The notes beneath the pieces are model-generated. The model was given only the letters and a program-made list of their open reading frames with translations. It had not been told where the DNA came from and made no database searches. A stretch of 64,000 nucleotides of DNA from assembly GCA_018398805.1 (NCBI GenBank), contig JAGFBZ010000555.1, forward strand, positions 372,001-436,000. Direction: 5' to 3'. Shown here one piece after another: positions 32,190 through 43,214 of this stretch. Origin of the DNA: Hirundichthys speculiger. Taxonomy: Eukaryota > Chordata > Actinopteri > Beloniformes > Exocoetidae. Both the position numbers and the translations under genes were made by a program. Position 1 is the first letter of the stretch, and each line of letters starts with the position of its first letter.

Positions 32190-32700
32190 TTCCAGCCTCA
32201 GCCCCACACCGCTCCACCTCCTGCCACCACCTCCTCTGCCTCCCTCCCTCAGAGGAGTGTTGATGTCCCAGTCCGGCTGAGCGACCCCACAGTCGAGCAG
32301 CTGAGATAGGTGAGATACCAGACAGAGATTGTTGCAGTTCTGCTAGTCAGTAAGATCAGACGCTGAACCTGCTGCGTGTCGTCTGTCCAGCTGCTGTCCA
32401 GCTCGTGGCGAGCAGCTCTCTCGGCCGAGCAGCAGGATTGGATCAGCCGGGTGCTGTTCACCAGGGACAGCGCGGGGAGGCCTCGGCTCACCGGTGAGCT
32501 CAGTCTCTGGTGGTACCCTCCTCAGCCCCGGCCCATCTACAACCAGCCTCCCGCATCCCCCGACTCCTTCTTCGTGTGTCGGCTGTTCCTGTAGATGCCC
32601 TACAGGATCTGGCGCCTGCAACTGACGGGCCCCCAGCCTTTGTGCAATGGACCCCTGACAAAGGCTGGACTGTACTGGACCATCCTCCAGGGGTCTTCCT
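32190..32700 (+). pseudogene. DUF6729-like teleost multicopy-family gene fragment with nonsense codon
   Basis: The exon from 32391 (after GTCCAG) encodes SSSWRAALSAEQQDWISRVLFT, ELSLWWYPPQPRPIYNQPPA, SPDSFFVCRLFL, then TAG at 32592-32594, then MPYRIWRLQLTGPQPLCNGP and LTKAGLYWTI. In the fish family I recall (DUF6729), a tryptophan stands where the TAG is, so this looks like a TGG-to-TAG change. An earlier proline-rich exon is likely at about 32190-32308 (SVDVPVRLSDPTVEQL), ending near a GTGAG donor. Beyond 32695 the frame runs into a triplet microsatellite. Function unknown; pseudogene most likely. Confidence 0.6.
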
Positions 32701-32768
32701 CCTCCTCCTCCTCCCCTCCTCCTCCTCCTCCTCCTCCTCCTCCTCCTACTACTACTACTACTACTACT
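32696..32768 (+). repeat. (CCT)n(CTA)n triplet microsatellite
   Basis: A run of CCT triplets passes directly into CTA/ACT triplets inside the decayed coding region described at 32190-32700. Confidence 0.95.
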
Positions 32769-32829
32769 CCAAGGCTTCCCCTCCTGGCCTCAAAATCCCC
32801 ACTTCCGCTGCCTCCTCCTTCTCAGTGTG

Positions 32830-34520
32830 TGTCAAGGAGGGAGGCAGCTGAGGCCGCTGCTGCAGCAGAGGGACAACCAGCAAAGAATACTATCACTTTA
32901 TATCACTTTAAGAATACTAGCACTTTCTATATGTTACATAGATGTTTTACTATTTTAATATATGTTCAGCATTATGTAAATACAGTTATATTTATTGACT
33001 ATCATGTTAGTTCCGGATGGTTCTGTTCAGCCCGCTGAGGCAGATTAATGTCTTGCTTCTGTTTGTGATCTGATGTGATCTGTTTGTGATTTTTGTTTTG
33101 ACAACAAAATAAATCTTTGTTGTGACTCTTTCAGCTTTCAAGCTTTATGTCTCATTTCTTAGTGTAGTAAAGACACAAGTAGCATTGAATTGGAGCATCT
33201 TTATTCCTCATATATTTCCTCCACACTTAGAATCCACTCTTCATTTTGCAGAGGTTGTACATCAACTCCAAATTGTTCATGTGACTTCATAACATTATAC
33301 TGAACTAACTTACCTGAATACAAAACTTTATTAAGTAGAAAGTAAAATACAAGAGGTGGCTGTCAAAGATCTGAATGAAAATATCTGCATTCACTAATTC
33401 CACAGTCAAGATCCAAGTATCCATCTTTCTCATTCTCCTTTCAGCGCCTCTTTCTGACTTGCTGTCCTCGAATTGATTTGAAATCTGCATAAATGAAAGA
33501 AAAGAGCTTTCAGAATCTCATAACAGCATCTCATGGACAAATAGCACTTATGAAACTTATAAATACAACATTCATCCAACCAAACAAAATACAACAATGA
33601 CTCGTTTAAAGAGTGGGAGTCAATGGGACTCAATGGGAGTCAATCATGATCTCCATCTTTAAATCTTTACATTTAAAGATATTTAAATTAGATTTAGAGA
33701 AATGTAAATTCATTCTGCACGAGCCTTCATGGCTCCGTTAAAGATTAGATGTTTTTTTTTTTCTGCAGTACACTTTTTTGTCCAGCAGATGGTGGCGTTT
33801 CACCATGTTTGTGCATAAAAGCACTGTTGAGTCTAAAAAATGGCTGTTACTGAAATGTTCTCTTTGTTATGTCAGCCTTATGATTAATGCTTAAATAAGT
33901 GACTAGATAGTTTTAATAGGAAATTGTTATATATTCAGCAACAACAAATATTTATTTTCCCACAATGATATTTGAAAAATAGGAGTCATCTTACAGTCAG
34001 AGTTGTGCTTTTATTTGGACCAATACGGTAATTTATGGGCATGGAAAACCCACCTCATTAAGGTGGTGATTCAAGGAGGTGAAAATTTATAATCATGCTA
34101 AGATTTTTTTTCCCATGTGGGGGAAACCAGAGCACCTGGAGAAAATAGAAAAGCATGGGGTGAACATCCAAGATGAACAAAGAAAAGCTTCAGAATGGGT
34201 TCAAAGTAGAAACCGTGTTCTTCAGAGGCGACAGTGCTTTCCACCACACCACCATGCTTCTCTAGTGTGTTACTGTTTTATGAATTTCTTTTAGTGAATG
34301 AAGTTTGACTGCATTTCCTTTTGTGTCTTTGAAAGGTCTTTCACATCAGCAACTACGATTCTAACTATTGAAAGATTGTTGTGCATTTTTTCCAATTTAA
34401 ATGAGTGGAAGATGATAGTTCTCACTGTGAGTGACCTTTGGTGTGTCAAGTCCTTCGGGGTTTTGGTTTTGCTGATTTTGGAGACCAGAGTCCTTACAGT
34501 GGTTACTGTAGTAACCATAG
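32830..34520. other. No gene recognised
   Basis: Short frames only, including a 71-codon frame at 34079-34294 and antisense frames at 33305-33633. None shows a family signature. A CCAGCAGATGGTGG CTCF-like motif is at about 33783-33796. Confidence 0.4.
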
Positions 34521-34524
34521 TCCT

Positions 34525-35685
34525 TCAGCAGCCTGGCAAGAACCTAAATATTCCAGAGAAAAATGTCTTAATTCTTCTACAATACTTGTGTTTTGTTTTA
34601 ATCTCAACAAAAAGGGGCTCTTCTTTACTGGAAGTTGTTTGACTGTTTGTGGAAGAAGCTGCAGCTTTGTTTCCTGTTTTTTCAACAGCTGGAGGCCAGG
34701 CCTTCTGAAGATGATGTCTCTGATTACAACAGTTACAGTTGAAGGATTTTCTAGCCAACTTTCGTTCTAATTCCTTGGGATGACAATTTTTTGTGGTTTT
34801 TGAGTCAAGAGACTTTTCTTCTTTGAAGAAACGAGTTTCTTTATATCTCACTGGAAGTTGTCTACTTGCTTCAGCAGCTGGTTTTATTGATATTTCTTCA
34901 TTTTTGTTTTTCTCAATTTCTTCTTTTATTTCATTGTCTAAATTAAGAGACTGCACATTGATATATTTTCCATTCCACTCCATCTTGTGATGACCTAATT
35001 TTACAGTTTCATATCTTGTGTTTGAAGTGGATTTTTCATTAGTCACAGGAAGTTGTTCTCTTGTCCCAGCAGCTGCTGTGTTTTTAACAGCTTTTAAGGA
35101 TGATTCTTCTTTTTGTCTAATTGGAGCTCTGTCATCAGTTTCAGTTTTATCATTATCTGAATAACGGGGTTTCACAGTGATATGAGTTTCATTGGAGCAT
35201 TTTCCAGCTAATTTTGTCTTTAACTTCTTGTGATGACATATTTTTACAGTTTCATGTGTTGTGTTTGGGACAGAATGTTTTTCTCCGTAGATGGAAGTGG
35301 CTTCTTTATCTTTTACGGGTAGTTGTTCATAGATTCCAGCAGCTGCAATGTTTTTACCAGCTTCTTTTGATGTTTCATTTTTGTTGGATGCAGCTCTACC
35401 ATCAATTTTTTCGTTGTTTTCATCATTTGAATTACGAGGCTGCACAATAATATATATTCCCTTCCACTCCTTCTCATCAGAGCATGTTCCAGCTAATTTT
35501 GTCTGTAACTCCTTGTGATGACATAATTTTACAGTTTCATATGTTGTGTTTGAAGTGGATTTTTCATTAGTCACAGGAAGTTGTTCTCTTGTCCCAGCAG
35601 CTGCTGTGTTTTTAACAGCTTTTAAGGATGATTCTTCTTTTTGTCTAATTAATAAGTTTACTTTGTTTATTAGATGTTTGATTTA
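34525..35685 (-). CDS. Uncharacterised repetitive, lysine-rich protein (long open frame)
   Basis: The minus frame is open for about 385 codons, from a stop near 35687 to TGA at 34525. The first in-frame ATG is at 35572-35574, giving 349 residues; upstream exons are possible. The protein has four imperfect repeats of 65-90 residues. Each opens QLPV followed by a charged KE-rich stretch, then TYETVKLCHHKELQTKLAG-like, an IYINVQPR-like strand and KNTAAAGTREQ. The last repeat ends with a cysteine/histidine cluster (SFNCNCCNQRHHLQKAWPP) and a basic, hydrophobic tail (IKTFFSGIFRFLPGC). No signal peptide or known domain was recognised. Two DNA blocks about 530 bp apart (35010-35115 and 35540-35645) are nearly identical, so part of the repeat arose recently. 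Selection on the protein is unproven, but an open frame this long in AT-rich DNA is unlikely by chance. Confidence 0.5.
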
Positions 35686-35689
35686 ACCA

Positions 35690-38570
35690 CCGTTTAGTAA
35701 AAGTAATATGATTTAGCAGCATGGAGGGTGATGAGTGAAAACACCTCTCCGTTAGCTAGCTAGCTAGTAATTTGTTTACATTCTGAAAAGTTTGGCAACA
35801 ACAGGGGTCAAGCTAAAAAAAACATCAGTAGTTTGATTGTGTCATGGATCCTATAGAAAACTATTCCAGTATCAAAAGCAGTTTAAAGTTTCCATATGTA
35901 CGCTTTGAAATATATGCAAATTAACCAGATGAATATAAGTATATTAAATAAACAGATAACCATTTGGACTCGTGTTAAACACACAGATCTGCTGTTCTGA
36001 CAATACTGATGAATGGAGACGGGCTTTCTGGCGACATGCTGTCTCTGTGTGGTACAAAGTGGTATTGCCATGTTGTGTGGCTTTAAATCATTTTTTTAGA
36101 ACCCTAAAAAAACACACACACAAAAAATAAATAAATAAAATCTTCCTGGTTCACAAAATTAAAGTCAGCATAAGCAGTGACCAGTGCAAAAACTTACAAG
36201 CAGTGTAATTTGTGCTCTTCCTCTGCTCTTACCACTCACTTTACTGAAATCTGGATTAATTGAAATATATACATTTTATGGATTGGTTGAGTCTTTGGTT
36301 TCTAGCCTGTGGGTTATAAATATGCACATGAGAATGCTGCATTTCAAGAATGAATTTTCCACTGTGCAATAGTTTGAACTATCCACATGGTGGCAGTAGA
36401 GTAGAAGAAAAAAGGTCCCCTGACTGCAGGCGGCTGCATCATGAGGAAGGATGAAAGCTGGATTTAGTGGCTCTGTAATTCCTGTGAGTTTTTCTCTTAT
36501 TGTTCTTTTTAATTGCGTGGTTTTAGTGGCGTATAACATTAGCGAATAACCTAAGAAAACTAGAAATCAAATCCCTTTAAGCTTTTTAAAAATCTTTTTC
36601 CCCCTTAGCCTTTAAATGTTTAACTCAACTTTAAAAAAGTTATTTTTTCTAAAGTCCTCTAGTTGTTTTTGCCGTGCTAGCTAGCACTGCATCCACAATG
36701 GATGCGTCCTCAAAACCCACAGCACAATTTGAAATTTTTCAATATATTCAAGTCAAATGATGCTCTGTAAGACACTGGAAGGAGGGGTTTCACAACGTTA
36801 TTAGAATTATTATTTCTTGCATGTAATATTATGCCACTGCAGACAGTAAGAACCCTCATGCTGTGTTTTGACAGCTTCTTTTGAAACATTAATAACCAGG
36901 CATTGCTGTATTTCTGCAACATATAACACACAAGTTGGGACTTTGGGGGAAATTTAGGAATCAGTCATTCCTGAGGAAGTTGGCAAGCAATTTCCAATAA
37001 AAATTGTTATCTTTGAGAAATAAAAATGGACAAAGGATCTCCATGAAAAGGTCATTGAAATGTACAAGAAAGCTTAGAAAGATTTGGATATTTCTCCTTT
37101 TCCTGTGTGTAGTATCATTAAAGGATTATATGATGTGGGATGGGCTTTCATACTGTGGAAATCTACATTGTATTCAGACAAATCAATTTGACCTTTCATA
37201 GAAAAAAACTGATACTGCGTCAACAACAGGTCCTAAAGCCAGAATTCATGAACGTGTTGGTTTGTATCAGTGTCCTTGATCATTTAATATTTTAGATCAA
37301 CTTGGGTTGCCATCAAAACATTTATTTTTTTTCAGTTTCCAGTTTCCATGCTTCGCATTCATTCATCCATCCATCCATCCATCCATTTTCTATACCCGTT
37401 TCATCCTTGAAGGGTCACGGGGGTCTGCTGGAGCCTATCCCAGCCGTCTACGGGTGAAAGGCAGGGTTACACCTGTACGCATTCATTCATTTTTTTAAAA
37501 AACAACAAAAAAATCTAAATCTATAGACTGTAAATTCATGGCCGAGGGAGATGAGGGTTACTGTAGTGGCCTGCAGGGTTGACTGGTCCCCAGCAGAGAA
37601 TGTGCAGGGAATTTCAAATAAAAATGCAAACACAACAGTTCCTTACTTTTGACTGCCTCGAGATAGAAGAACAGGACACAATGGCACGTGAAAAAATTAA
37701 TCACTTACTATCCGCAAGTCCAGAAAGTTATTTTGAGAAGTAGGGGTGGCCTTATAAAATTCAAAATATTTTGGTTTCGTACTCTTTGCAGTAAAATAAG
37801 ATGTTTAAGAGGGTATGGATCATCTTTCGTTTATTTAGTTTATTTAATTTCAAGCCCAACTCCACCGTCCTCTATCTCTATCTCTATCCAGACCAATATC
37901 TTTTGAAACAGAGGACTGAGCATTAGGGCTAAAAATATAACACTAAAAAATTAGCCAACCTCATGACTTTGGATTATGTTGTTGTATGTCACCATGAGCA
38001 TAATACACATAATGAAATGGGCTTTGATTTCCAGGACCGGGACGAACAGATGCAGAAGAAACTGCCTTTGGATCGGCAAACAACCAATCAGAGAAACGAA
38101 GCCTGTGGCGTCTAAAATGACACGCTGTGGAGGAGGAAAACCAATGAATGACTGCTCTGCAGGAAAAACTTTTTGATCCAATGTGTTATTAGCAATTCTG
38201 CAGCTATCTTAGTTGTTTTGAATAGTGGCTCTTGGAGTTCCCATCAGAGCTATTATATAAAGCCCGGGCCCTGCCACTGTAGCCATTGGTTCAGGATGTT
38301 CTGAACTGGTGGTGGAAATGGCTGCGAATGGGAATTTTTAAAAATGTTTTCATTTCATGAAAAAAAAAAAAAAAAAAATCATGAAGTAGATGGCCATAGC
38401 TGGCCAGTGATTTTAAAGTGAGGCCAGTTCCTGGTTTAGCAGCACTGGTGGCTCTTGGCGCAGCAGATATGTTTCTCCTGTCATGGTCATAGGTGGTACT
38501 GTTACACAGAGTGGTTACACCTCAGGACATTGTAAAAAACTGGAAAAATGGACAGAGTATGTCTTCTTTA
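35690..38570. other. No gene recognised; L2-type tail at 37360-37480
   Basis: AT-rich DNA with short frames only. A minus-strand L2-type retroposon tail with (CATC)n start lies at 37360-37480. GCTAGCTAGCTAG repeats occur at about 35752-35765. Nothing else is supported. Confidence 0.45.
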
Positions 38571-38574
38571 ATGG

Positions 38575-40330
38575 CAAATGAAATGAAATGAAAAATACTT
38601 TATTTATCCCAGAAAGGGAAATTCAACACTGTAGCAAGGGCTCCTCTTTTTTTTTTTTTTCCAACAATAAATAAATGACAGAAATAATAATAATAATACA
38701 GAAATAATAATAATATTAATTGATAATAATAATAGTAGGTTTTATGTCTTGTTGTGGAGGCTGATGGCTGCTGGCAGGAATGATCTTCTGTATCTTTCCG
38801 TCTTGCAACGGACCTGAAGAAGCCTCTCACTGAACACACTCTGTTGTTTGATCACTGTGTCGTGGAGAGGGTGTGAAGAGTCCTCCATCATCTTCATGGA
38901 GAGGGTGTGAAGAGTCCTCCATCATCTTCATCAGCTTGTGCAGCATTCTTTTTTGTACAATCAGTTCCAGCGGCTCCAGAGTTACACCCAGCACAGATCC
39001 AGCTTTCCTGATCACTTTGTTGATTCTCTTCAGGTCTCTGGTTCTGATGCTGCTGCCCCAGCAGATGGCTGCAAAGCTGGTTGCACTTTCAACAACAGAC
39101 CTATAGAAGATGTGCAACATCTTGGTGCAGACATTAAAAGATCTCAACTTTCTTAAAAAGTAGAGTCTGCTCTGACCTTTCTTGTAGATGTATTCTGTGT
39201 TGCATTTCCACTCTAGTCTGTTGTCAAGCTGAACTCCAAGGTACTCGTATTCCTCCACCACCTCCACCTCCTTTCCCAGGATGGAAACACTGCTGTGTTG
39301 ATTCTTGCTCCTCCTGAAGTCGACAATCATCTTCTTAGTTTTGCTGGTATTTAATACGAGATGATTGTTACTACACCATTTCACAAACTGACAGATCAGT
39401 TCTTTGTACTCTGCTTCCTGTCCGTTGCTGATACACCCAACAACTGCAGAGTCATCAGAGTATTTCTGCAGATGACAGGACTCAGAGTTGGACTGGAAGT
39501 CAGAGGTGTAGTAGAGCGTGAAGAGAAATGGTGAGAGAACAGTTCCTTGTGGTGCTCCAATGCTGCTGACCTCCATCTCAGACACACAACCTTTCAGTCT
39601 CACAAACTGTGGTCTGTTTGTGAGGTCGTCATAAATCCAGGAGGTTGTGGAGGAATCCACCTGGAACTTATGGAGCTTCTCACATAACAACGCAGGCTGA
39701 ATTGTATTAAAAGCACTTGAGAAATCAAAGAACATGACCCTCAAAGTGCTGCCTGATTGGTCCAGATGAGAGTGGGCTCTGTGAAGCAGGTAGATGATGG
39801 CGTCTTCAACCCCAAGACCATTACGATATGCAAACTGTAATGGGTCCTGAAAGGTGCTGACCTGCTTGTTCAGGTGGGCCAGTAAGAGTCTCTCCAGGAC
39901 TTTCATGATGTGAGATGTCAGGGCAACTGGTCTGTAGTCGTTAGGTTCAGGCAACTGGTCTGTAGTCATTAGGTTCAGCTGATTGTGGTTCTTTAGGCAC
40001 TGGAACAAGGCAGGATGTTTTCCACAGCACAGGAACTGGTTTCTGTCTCAAACTGGTGTTGAAGAGGTGCTGGAGAATCGGACATAGTTGCAATGAGCAG
40101 GTCTTGAGAACTCTGGGACAGACACCGTCTGGACCTGCAGCCTTGTTCTGGTTCAGTTTCTCTAATTGTTTTTTGACCTGATTGCAGGAGACAGACAGAG
40201 TGGAGGGGGGGGGGCAGAGGAGGTCTCTGAGGTGGAGAAAGATGATGCTGTTTTTTAATGCCCAGGCTGGAGCATTGTAGCTAGATCTGGCAGTCTGAGA
40301 CTGTTTGTTCAGCCTAACACAACCCCTTCC
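38575..40330 (-). mobile_element. Rex1/L2-like LINE, 5'-truncated, inactive
   Basis: On the minus strand a 393-codon frame (38827-40008) encodes an RT of the CR1/L2/Rex1 group: NDYRPVALTSHIMKVLERL, DPLQFAYRNGLGVEDAI, VMFFDFSSAFNTIQP, GAPQGTVLSPFLFTLY, YSDDSAVVG (catalytic box) and EYLGVQLDN. The preceding segment (LNQNKAAGPDGVCPRVLK) is in another frame at 39950-40330. The break lies at a 27-bp tandem duplication near 39925-39975. The 3' end (38580-38640) has the usual 'ctttatttatcccagaaagg' tail followed by an AAATG repeat. The 5' part, including the endonuclease, is absent. Confidence 0.88.
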
Positions 40331-40339
40331 CCCCACTGA

Positions 40340-41380
40340 CAAACACCACATTTTACAGCATAATAAAAAGTACATTATATAATGTGCAGCAGCTTTCCAG
40401 TCATCTACCTGGCACAACATCTCAGTGGTGTCTAGAATTTAAAAAGAGCCCATGTGTATGTATGCTGGCTTATTTCTGAAATCTTCTTAAGAAGATTTTA
40501 GTTTTGTTTTAATTTTCATCTAGTGAATGTGTTCATGGCAAAATAATGATCCCACTCACATTTTCTCTAGCAAAAACTGATAACTTACAGTCATAACTAC
40601 TGATCCTTCATGGGTTGGAATGAAGAATCTTGATCTTTTTTTAAATTACATGATGTAATTTGCTTCCGTGATACATTTTTTTCCATAAGTATCATCCAGG
40701 ATTTGCACTTGGAATCACAGATTCTCAAGGATCGTGTTGAAATCCAGTGCTTTCTGTTACTTCTTCAGAATCACCTGTTTCTGTAAAAGCTGAAGTGAAA
40801 TGTAACAACTATGAATGATGAGAAGACTGTCTCCGTTTGCTGGCTGTCATGTACTCCGCGGTCATGTACAGTATGCATGTTTGCACAAAGGTGTCTGGGT
40901 TGGAGCCTTGTTGCCAGTGTTGTAGCCTAAGTGTTGCTGCACATATACACAGCAGGTTGTCTGAACTGAAATATGGTGATTCTGAGTTACGTAGGTCCAG
41001 TGTTATCAAGGACTGAGGCCTTTGGGGCTAAGAAATTACCTCTAAAGTACTGAAGTAAAGTTGACACACCCCCCTTTAACCTCCATTTGGATGATTTTCA
41101 TGTCTAAGAAAACGTTTGTATCAAATGTGCATTATTGCTGGTTTCTGGTTGTCTGATCACAATCACTATCTTCTTGCTCTATGTTGGAATTGCTAACATA
41201 AATTAAAATGTTTTCAGGTAGTTTAAAAAAAGAATCTGGTATATAGATTGGTTTTATATGCATATTTGATTTTAAAAAGAAACATTCTTTAAAAAAAATT
41301 GTATGCATCTTGCCAAAGAACCCTTGATTTTGTAAAGTTAAAGTCATACCTTCTCATGGGATCAGATGTCCATAGCTTGT

Positions 41381-41413
<33 letters not shown>

Positions 41414-41895
41414 CAACAGATTTGTGGAAATGTATGTTAGGGGGAATGATGGGGGTCGGCGCTTAAAAATGAAGCCAATGCAGAGATGTCCAAACGTACA
41501 GTACCGTGAATTACCACTAGGGGCTGACTCCAAAAGTGAATCAGTTTCCTCTGATGCTCATTTTTAAAATGTTCAATTTTACAGCAGAAATAAATATGCA
41601 TACAGGGTGGTGCAAAAAAATGTGTTTTTTGTCTTGCATAGATTTCACAGAAACATTCACGTATCTCATCAGTTACATCACATGAAACTCAAATTTTTTT
41701 TGCTCAATTTGGGGCATTTATTTGTAGTTAAGTGGTGTCAAACGGCTCACTGTCATCACTTCAGCTACAGAGCATTTTTAGAACTTGACTTCTGAGTGGT
41801 GAATTAAGACCAAACAGCCTTATTATTCTCATTTTAGCATGCTAGGTGCAAGTGCAACGTTAGCACCGTAGGACTCATTAGATTGAAAGCATAAA
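40340..41895. other. No gene seen; T30 run at 41382-41411
   Basis: Short frames without signatures. The T run may be the tail of an old minus-strand retroposon. Confidence 0.4.
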
Positions 41896-41908
41896 CCAGG
41901 AAGAAGTC

Positions 41909-42113
41909 GGCCGCCCCAGTGGCGCAGTGGTTAGGGCAGGCGGCCATATACAGAGGCTACAGTCCTCGTGCGGCTGGTCGTGAGTTCGTGAGTCCCGGCT
42001 CGGCGACTCTTTCCCGCATGTCTTCCCCATTCTCTGCCCCCCTTCCTGTCTCTCTACTTTCAATAAAAGGCCACTAGAGCCAAAAAAATCTTTGAAAAAT
42101 TAAAAAAAAAAAA
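41909..42113 (+). mobile_element. tRNA-derived SINE with target-site duplication
   Basis: A 205-bp element with a tRNA-like head: A box region 'gtggcgcagtggttagggc' and B box region 'gtcgtgagttcgtgagtccc'. An unrelated body with AATAAAAGG follows, then an A-rich tail. An 11-bp direct repeat AGGAAGAAGTC flanks it (41898-41908 and 42114-42124), so both ends are exact. Transcription would be by RNA polymerase III from the A/B boxes. The clean duplication suggests a relatively recent insertion. Confidence 0.92.
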
Positions 42114-42478
42114 AGGAAGAAGTCAACAGGTGGGTTCCTGTGCTCTGCCTGAGGGAATAAACACAGCGAGTTACTGACAGCAGCTCAGGATAGGAGGGCC
42201 CCTTCCTTCAGACCTTTACCTGGAGCCCAGCTGGTCCCCACCAGCGGCCGTTCAGCTGTGGCAGTGTGGAGGACTGATTGTGGTTTTGCTCAGGATGGGT
42301 TTGGGAGTGAAAGTTATGAGCTTTTACAGAAACCTGTCAGTAATATCACAGAAGGTTTGTTTATTTATTTTCAAATCTGAAAAACAGTTCAAATCAAATA
42401 TACTTTATTTGTTCTTGAATTTCCCACAAATAATGTATATTTGAAAATAAAGTATATTTTTCCCCAAGGGGGAAATTC

Positions 42479-43209
42479 AAGTTTCAAGAACACCAGATGC
42501 TGCAGTCTGGTGTACTTGAGGAGCTGCCGGCGTCCAGCGCTTCTTCTTCATGTCCCGGTCCTGTGGTCCGAGTGCTAACTCCAGATAACAGCCGTTAAAA
42601 CTGTTAACAGCTGTTAAAATCAGTATATTTCCACAATGGTGAACTAATTGAGATATCTCCAGGTCAGAGGAGGAAACACAGATGAACCAAACTGTCTCTT
42701 CTGGGAAGACCGAGCTCCCTCAGTTTGGCGAGCGATGGAGCCGACCGTCCCAAAGCCCGGTTCATCATGCGGACCAGGTAGTTGGCGTCACCCCTGGTGG
42801 TTCCGGGCCCACCAGGTCTTCAGACAGTCCCACCTGCCAGGTCAGCTGACTCACCCCGGCGTGTAGACTGCTGGATAGGGGCAGCATGCCGCCGCTGCCA
42901 CGTCGGGCTCCCGTCCTGGTTCAGTGGACGGTGCAGCCCGGATCCAGTGGCGGTGGTTGCCTCCTTTTCTTGTCCGCGGGTAGCAGTTCAGGAATTAGCT
43001 TCCCTGAACCAGCCCCCAGCGACACCGTCCATGTCCGCGGCGGCACGTCTCCACCAGCTGCAAGAGGACTGGTCCGCACCCGCAGACGGCACGTCAACAC
43101 TCGACCACAAAATCACCAGACACGGGGCACAAACTGGAGCCTCCAGCGTCACAAGGATAAGTCCCCCAGAGCAGTGAGTAGCCTCCATGCCAGGTGTCGT
43201 CCGGGCAAC
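42479..43209 (-). repeat. Unclassified ~720 bp interspersed repeat, copy B
   Basis: Inverted partner of 26079-26794, ending in 'ccgggcaac'. Its terminal hairpin (42490-42513, arms ACACCAGA/TCTGGTGT) differs in loop sequence from copy A but keeps pairing. Next to it, at 42400-42478, are two Rex1-like 3' tails (ctttatttgttcttgaattt and ccccaagggggaaattc) in opposite orientations. Confidence 0.75.
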
Positions 43210-43214
43210 AAACG

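Noticed and set aside
33783..33796. CTCF-like motifs (also near 22326, 26985, 36386 and 59617)
   Set aside because: Short matches such as CCAGCAGATGGTGG and CCACCTAGTGG are expected by chance and within repeats; no support for function.
41909..41990. tRNA gene suggested by A and B box motifs
   Set aside because: The boxes belong to a SINE with an unrelated body, A-rich tail and 11-bp target duplication; no cloverleaf is complete.
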